Assembly (NCBI RefSeq): GCF_004153445.1
Contig: NZ_SDQC01000002.1
Coordinates: forward strand, 682,001 to 746,000
DNA from: Allopusillimonas soli
Lineage (GTDB): Bacteria > Pseudomonadota > Gammaproteobacteria > Burkholderiales > Burkholderiaceae_B
Length of the DNA: 64,000 nucleotides
Direction of reading: 5' to 3'
Below the pieces are notes generated by a model, which did no database searches, had not been told where the DNA came from, and saw only the letters and a program-made list of their open reading frames with translations. Made by a program: the position numbers and the translations under genes. Shown piece by piece: positions 59,857 through 64,000 of this stretch (its first letter is position 1; each line of letters opens with the position of its first letter).

Positions 59857-60785
59857 GCGCGGTCCCCCACTCTTTCACCCAGCAATCCCGAAGGCCGGAA
59901 CACTAGCACCAGAATCAGCACAATGAAGGAAAAAACATCCTGGTAGTTGCTGCCGAACACGCCATTGGTCAGGTCGCCAATGTAGCCGGCTCCGAGCGAC
60001 TCGATGATTCCCAGCAGCAGCCCGCCCAGCATGGCGCCGCCCAGGTTGCCGATGCCGCCAAGCACCGCGGCCGTGAAAGCCTTCAGTCCCAGCATGAAGC
60101 CCATGGTGTACTGGGCCACGCCGTAGTAGGTCGTGACCATGACACCGGCCACAGCGGCCAGCGCCGAGCCGATGAGAAAGGCGGCGGAAATAACGGTGTG
60201 TATGTTGACGCCCATGAGCCCCGCCACTTCGCGGTTCTGAGCGGTAGCCCGCATGGCCGTGCCCAGCCGCGTGCGATGCACGACCATAAGAAGGCCCGCC
60301 ATGATGATTGTGGCGCCGAGGATGATGATGATCTGCAGTTGGCTGATGCGCGCGCCGCCCAACTGATAGATGATGGGTTCAATGATGTGGGGGAAGCTGA
60401 GATAGTTGCGGCCCCAGATCATCATTGCAAGATTCTGGATAATAAAGGAGACACCGATCGCGGTGATAAGGGCAGCCAATCGCGGGGCGCGCAGCAAGGG
60501 GCGATAAGCGTAGCGCTCCGCTATCCAGCCTACCACCATGCATGCCGGGATCGCCGCCAGCAGCGACACAATCACGGTAAACCAGGCGGACGAACCGCCG
60601 GGGTCGCTGCCTACCATGGCCAGGACAACCGTCGTTGCCAGCATGGCCCCGACCATCACAACGTCGCCATGCGCGAAGTTGATCAGGCCTATGATGCCAT
60701 ATACCATGGTGTAGCCCAGTGCCACCAGCGCATAGACGCTGCCGACCGTGATGCCATTTATGAGTTGTTGTATGAGTATGTCCAT
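59853..60785 (-). CDS. livH: Branched-chain amino-acid-type ABC importer permease
   Basis: The 310-residue inner-membrane permease is of the LivH type: INGITVGSVYALVALGYTMVYGIIGLINFAHGDVVMVGAM at the N-terminus and the coupling loop GTAMRATAQNREVAGLMGVN. About eight membrane helices are visible. It is the second gene of livKHMGF, 54 nt after livK. A perfect GC hairpin lies in that gap and may reduce permease expression relative to the receptor. Confidence 0.93.
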   Translation of the reverse strand: MDILIQQLINGITVGSVYALVALGYTMVYGIIGLINFAHGDVVMVGAMLATTVVLAMVGSDPGGSSAWFTVIVSLLAAIPACMVVGWIAERYAYRPLLRAPRLAALITAIGVSFIIQNLAMMIWGRNYLSFPHIIEPIIYQLGGARISQLQIIIILGATIIMAGLLMVVHRTRLGTAMRATAQNREVAGLMGVNIHTVISAAFLIGSALAAVAGVMVTTYYGVAQYTMGFMLGLKAFTAAVLGGIGNLGGAMLGGLLLGIIESLGAGYIGDLTNGVFGSNYQDVFSFIVLILVLVFRPSGLLGERVGDRA

Positions 60786-60804
60786 GCCTTGGATCTCTCT
60801 GCTT

Positions 60805-60825
60805 GGGCCGGCCGGCGGCCGGCCC
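60805..60825 (-). other. Perfect GC hairpin between livK and livH
   Basis: GGGCCGGCC, the loop GGC, then GGCCGGCCC form a 9-bp stem. There is no U-tract, so it is more likely an mRNA-stabilising or partial-termination element that sets receptor-to-permease ratio, as known for other ABC importer operons. Confidence 0.5.
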
Positions 60826-60839
60826 GTGGAGGGGACGGC

Positions 60840-62003
60840 TTATTGGCTTGCTTTGCTGACCATGGTCTTCACCATTTCCCACTTGCCATCTTTCACTTCA
60901 TAGATGGTGACGGCGATCTCCTTCAGGTCGCCATTTTCATCGTAGGCAATATTCTTGCTGGTGGCGCCCGCGCGCTGCAGCGAGGCAAGCTTGGGCAGAT
61001 ACTTTTCAGGATCGGAAGACCCCGCTTCCTTCATGGCGGTAATCATATTCCATGCGCCATCGTAGGCATAAGGCGCGTAGACGCCAGGATCTTTGTTGAA
61101 GCGCGCCTTATAGTCAGCAGCGAACTTCTCGCCAGCCGCCATTTGCTTGAGCGGCACGCCCGCCAGCGAGGCATAAGTGCCATTGGCAGCATCGCCAGCC
61201 AGCTTGATAAACGTTTCGCTGCGTGTCATTTCGCCGGACATCAGCGGCGCCTTGATGCCCAGGCGGACCATCTGGCGACGCATGGGACCCGATTGCGCAT
61301 CCAGACCGCCAAAGAAGATGACGTCGGGCTGCTTCTCCTTGATATTGGTGAGAATCGCCGTGAAGTCGTTGGCCTTGTCATTGGTGTACTCGCGCGCAAC
61401 GACCTCGCCTCCGTTGGCCTTGACGGCGGCGGCCACCTGATCGGCCAAGCCCTGGCCGTAGGCGGTGCGGTCGTCAATGAGTGCAACCTTCTTGGCACCC
61501 AGGTCCTTGACGATGAACTCCCCGTCCGCCGCGCCTTGCTGCGTGTCGCTGGTCATCATGCGAAAAGTGGTGTCGTAGCCTTGCTGCGTGTATTCCGGTG
61601 ACGTAGCCATGGCGATCTGCGGCAGGCCCGCATCGTTGTAGACGCGGGATGCGGGAATAGTCGTGCCCGAGTTGAAATGGCCAAGCACGCCCTGCACGTC
61701 CTCATCGACAATCTGCTGGGCAACCTGTACGGCAGTACGGGGATCGGCTTGATCGTCCCGGGAAACAAGCTCGAACTTCGCGGTCTTCCCATCCAGTTGG
61801 ATGTTCTGCTTGTTGGCTTCCTCCAAAGCCAGGAGCAGGCCGTTCTTCATATCCTCGCCGTAATGCGACTGCGGGCCGGTAAGCGGTGCTGCAAAGCCAA
61901 GCTTGACTGTTTCGGTGTCGGCGGCGTAGCCCGGCATGGCTGCCAGGCCCGCGGCAAGCGCCGCAGCGGCCGCCAGCAACTTGACTCCAGTGGTGGATTG
62001 CAT
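60840..62003 (-). CDS. livK: Branched-chain amino-acid-type ABC importer periplasmic receptor
   Basis: The 387-residue receptor has a Sec signal peptide ending about AMPGYAADTETVK. The mature domain is a type I periplasmic-binding fold (VKLGFAAPLTGPQSHYGEDMKNG, the ligand-site segment GHFNSGTTIPASRVYNDAGLPQIAMATSPEYT). It is the first gene of the liv operon, with a GGAGATC ribosome-binding site. The LivK/LivJ-like match suggests leucine, isoleucine or valine, though related receptors bind other amino acids. Confidence 0.92.
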   Translation of the reverse strand: MQSTTGVKLLAAAAALAAGLAAMPGYAADTETVKLGFAAPLTGPQSHYGEDMKNGLLLALEEANKQNIQLDGKTAKFELVSRDDQADPRTAVQVAQQIVDEDVQGVLGHFNSGTTIPASRVYNDAGLPQIAMATSPEYTQQGYDTTFRMMTSDTQQGAADGEFIVKDLGAKKVALIDDRTAYGQGLADQVAAAVKANGGEVVAREYTNDKANDFTAILTNIKEKQPDVIFFGGLDAQSGPMRRQMVRLGIKAPLMSGEMTRSETFIKLAGDAANGTYASLAGVPLKQMAAGEKFAADYKARFNKDPGVYAPYAYDGAWNMITAMKEAGSSDPEKYLPKLASLQRAGATSKNIAYDENGDLKEIAVTIYEVKDGKWEMVKTMVSKASQ

Positions 62004-62077
62004 AGTGATCTCCGTTGGTGATTATGAAAATATGGCTGCATCGGCGCATTGTGTGTGCCGACCCAACCCGGGAAGCT

Positions 62078-62104
62078 TTCCGGCGCCGTGTACAGGCGCC
62101 GGAA
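62078..62104 (-). terminator. Strong hairpin downstream of putA
   Basis: TTCCGGCGCC, a 7-nt loop, and GGCGCCGGAA make a perfect 10-bp stem 32 nt after the putA stop. It lacks a U-run on the minus strand, so it may be an atypical or Rho-assisted terminator, or an mRNA 3'-end stabiliser. Confidence 0.5.
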
Positions 62105-62135
62105 GCAGAAACTGTCTTGCTCTCCAGTGGCGCGC

Positions 62136-64000
62136 TCAGCCTATCATCATGAGGCTGGCATTGCCGCCGGCCGCCGTTGTGTTGATGCTGATGGATATCT
62201 CTCTGAGCAATCGTTCGGGGCGGTATACCATGCCGATGGCCAGGTCGTCGCTGCTCAGACCTTGAACGGAAATGATCGCGCCGGGACGTGCCGCAACCGC
62301 GCGATTCAATTCACGCAGCGCATCGCCGTCTCCCTCGAACAGCACGCCTTGGTAATCGCCTTGGCCGACATACGCATCATCCACAAGATCAATGCGCGCG
62401 CGCGCATCCGCATCCAGCCTCTCAAAAAATTCATCCGCGGCTTTGCCGCGCATCAAGGCTGCTCGATTGCCGGTCAGGCGGCAGGCATCGTACTGCGCCT
62501 GCGCGCCCGCGCGGGTGGCGGGGATGCATAGGACAATGCCGCGTGGCGCGACGTTGTACAGATTGCTTTCTCCTGTCGGTCCGGAGAGCGTCACGGGCTT
62601 TTCCGGCATACCCGACGCCAGGCATCCAGGCATGCCCGCAGGCTGACGGCTCAACATGCGCAGCATATACAGCGGGCCGCCCGCCTTGGGGCCCGTCCCC
62701 GACAATCCTTCGCCGCCAAAAGGCTGCACGCCGACCACGGCACCCACGATATTACGGTTGACGTAGATATTGCCCGCATGAATCCGCTCGGACACGCGTG
62801 CCATGGTTTCATCGAGGCGGGTGTGCACGCCAAAAGTCAGCCCATAGCCCGACGCATTGATGGCGTCCACCAGGCGATCGAGGTCGCTGCGCCGGTAGCG
62901 CATCACATGCAGCACGGGGCCGAATACCTCCTTCTTGAGGTCGCCGGCCTTCTTGATCTCGATAAGCGTGGGGGGCACAAAAGCGCCGTGGCGGCATTCG
63001 AGGTCGAGACTCACCTGGTCTACCCTATGCCCCGCCTCGCGCATTGCCTGAATATGCCCCTGGATAGCCGCGCAGGCCTGGGCATCGATCACAGGCCCGA
63101 CATCAGTACCCAGCCTGTCCGGATTGCCGACACGCAGCTCCTGCATGGCGCCGCGCAGCATGGCCATAAGATGATCGGCACAATCCTCCTGGACGCACAG
63201 CAGCCGCAGCGCCGAGCAACGCTGGCCGGCCGAATCGAAGGCCGATGCCAACACATCGCCCACCACCTGTTCGGCCAGCGCGGACGAATCGACAATCATT
63301 GCATTCAATCCGCCCGTCTCGGCGATCAGCGGGATGGGATGTCCGGCGTCGTCGAGCCGGTCGGCCAGCTGGCGCGAGATAAGATGCGCCACCTCGGTGG
63401 AACCCGTGAACAGCACACCGCGCACCGCCGGACTGGCGACCAGCGCCGCTCCGACTGTCTCTCCCTTGCCCGGCAGCAGTTGGACGGCATCGTTGGGAAT
63501 CCCGGCGCGGTGCATGGCCGCCACGGCCGCCGCCGCGATGAGGGTGGTCTGTTCCGCCGGCTTGGCCAGAACGGTATTGCCTGCCGCAAGCGCGGCCGAT
63601 ACCTGGCCGGTAAAAATGGCCAGCGGAAAATTCCAGGGACTGATGCAAAGCACTGGCCCCAGCGGGCGATGGGTATCGTTGGAAAAGTCGCGTTCGATTC
63701 GGCCCGCGTAATAGCGCAGGAAATCAACGGCCTCGCGCACTTCGGCAATGGCGTTGGGCAGCGACTTGCCCGCCTCCCGCACGATAAGCCCCAGCAGCAT
63801 CTGCATATCGCCCTCGAGAATCTGCGCGGTGCGCCGCAGGCACGCTGCACGGTCGCTGACCGGTGTCGCCGCCCAAATGGGCGCGGCGTGACGAGCGGCA
63901 GCCAGCGCGTCGCGCACATCGTCCTCATTGGCTTCAATGACGTGGCCGACAATATCGCGATGATCAGCCGGATTGACAACGGGCTTCGCCTGGGACTCGT
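62136..64000 (-). CDS. putA: Proline dehydrogenase/P5C dehydrogenase PutA (C-terminal part, runs off the window)
   Basis: The open frame continues to the right edge, giving about 621 C-terminal residues. The visible part is the L-glutamate gamma-semialdehyde dehydrogenase domain: SPWNFPLAIFTGQVSAAL, GVLFTGSTEVAHLI, AETGGLNAMIVD with the catalytic glutamate, and the catalytic cysteine in FDSAGQRCSALR. EVFGPVLHVMRY and NRNIVGAVVGVQPFGGEGLSGTGPKAGGP follow. A further C-terminal domain of about 200 residues is typical of trifunctional-type or long PutA. The proline dehydrogenase half lies outside the window. It oxidises proline to glutamate, which fits the nearby liv importer and the epimerase. 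Confidence 0.95.
   Translation of the reverse strand, partial: ESQAKPVVNPADHRDIVGHVIEANEDDVRDALAAARHAAPIWAATPVSDRAACLRRTAQILEGDMQMLLGLIVREAGKSLPNAIAEVREAVDFLRYYAGRIERDFSNDTHRPLGPVLCISPWNFPLAIFTGQVSAALAAGNTVLAKPAEQTTLIAAAAVAAMHRAGIPNDAVQLLPGKGETVGAALVASPAVRGVLFTGSTEVAHLISRQLADRLDDAGHPIPLIAETGGLNAMIVDSSALAEQVVGDVLASAFDSAGQRCSALRLLCVQEDCADHLMAMLRGAMQELRVGNPDRLGTDVGPVIDAQACAAIQGHIQAMREAGHRVDQVSLDLECRHGAFVPPTLIEIKKAGDLKKEVFGPVLHVMRYRRSDLDRLVDAINASGYGLTFGVHTRLDETMARVSERIHAGNIYVNRNIVGAVVGVQPFGGEGLSGTGPKAGGPLYMLRMLSRQPAGMPGCLASGMPEKPVTLSGPTGESNLYNVAPRGIVLCIPATRAGAQAQYDACRLTGNRAALMRGKAADEFFERLDADARARIDLVDDAYVGQGDYQGVLFEGDGDALRELNRAVAARPGAIISVQGLSSDDLAIGMVYRPERLLREISISINTTAAGGNASLMMIG

Noticed and set aside
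58756-59946. A 396-codon plus-strand frame opposite livM.
   Set aside because: It is rich in His, Gln and Asp without any motif and fully overlaps a clear permease gene.

Overview
The window is a stretch of bacterial chromosome from a high-GC betaproteobacterium of the order Burkholderiales, most likely the family Alcaligenaceae (Bordetella, Achromobacter, Pusillimonas and relatives). The reasons are a DapC-type succinyldiaminopimelate aminotransferase beside dapD/dapE, a Bug-type (TctC) solute receptor, a small DUF4148 protein, the DUF3348/DUF802/OmpA/DUF2894 gene set, and a tig-clpP-clpX-lon cluster with a leucine tRNA nearby. Genes are densely packed, with many 1-11 nt overlaps. I see no insertion sequence, prophage, integrase or CRISPR array, so this is mostly core genome with a few accessory islands. 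Family names rest on motifs read by eye, not on database searches.

Layout. 1-4.4 kb: topoisomerase IV (parE-parC, minus strand). 4.5-7.6 kb: trxA, rho and gdhA (plus). 7.6-11.3 kb: a three-gene surface-polysaccharide unit (KpsS-like protein, SDR, LTA-synthase-type sulfatase; minus). 11.6-15.7 kb: an unusual two-domain methylglyoxal synthase-like gene, then iscRSUA under probable IscR control, and a low-molecular-weight phosphatase. 15.7-16.3 kb holds no gene I can support. 16.3-20.5 kb: uvrB, tyrB and lexA (with a consensus LexA box). 20.5-24.2 kb: an M81 (MlrC) peptidase and Bug receptor pair opposite an RpiR regulator. 24.3-28.4 kb: a four-gene operon encoding a MotAB/ZorAB-like stator pair with two proteins of unknown function. 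28.5-30.5 kb: an AhpD-like protein, a LysR regulator and a DUF4148 protein. 30.6-36.6 kb: tig-clpP-clpX-lon. 36.9-43.2 kb: tRNA-Leu, dapC, dapD, dapE, prmB and an ABC-F ATPase. 43.3-45.0 kb: a GntR regulator divergent from a hydroxyproline epimerase. 45.0-51.0 kb: uvrD, a fatty acid desaturase with a transposase-like tail, an rsmB-like methyltransferase and purN. 51.0-57.2 kb: ribF-ileS-lspA-coaBC-dut. 57.2-62.0 kb: a complete branched-chain amino-acid-type ABC importer (livKHMGF). From 62.1 kb to the right edge: the C-terminal part of putA.

Functional themes are DNA topology and repair (parCE, uvrB, uvrD, lexA), protein quality control (tig/ClpXP/Lon, trxA), Fe-S assembly, lysine/peptidoglycan precursor synthesis, and amino-acid transport and catabolism (liv, putA, hydroxyproline epimerase, gdhA, tyrB). 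The least explained parts are the stator-like operon at 24.3-28.4 kb, the double methylglyoxal-synthase-fold protein at 11.6-12.5 kb, and the transposase-like tail of the desaturase at 47.4 kb.
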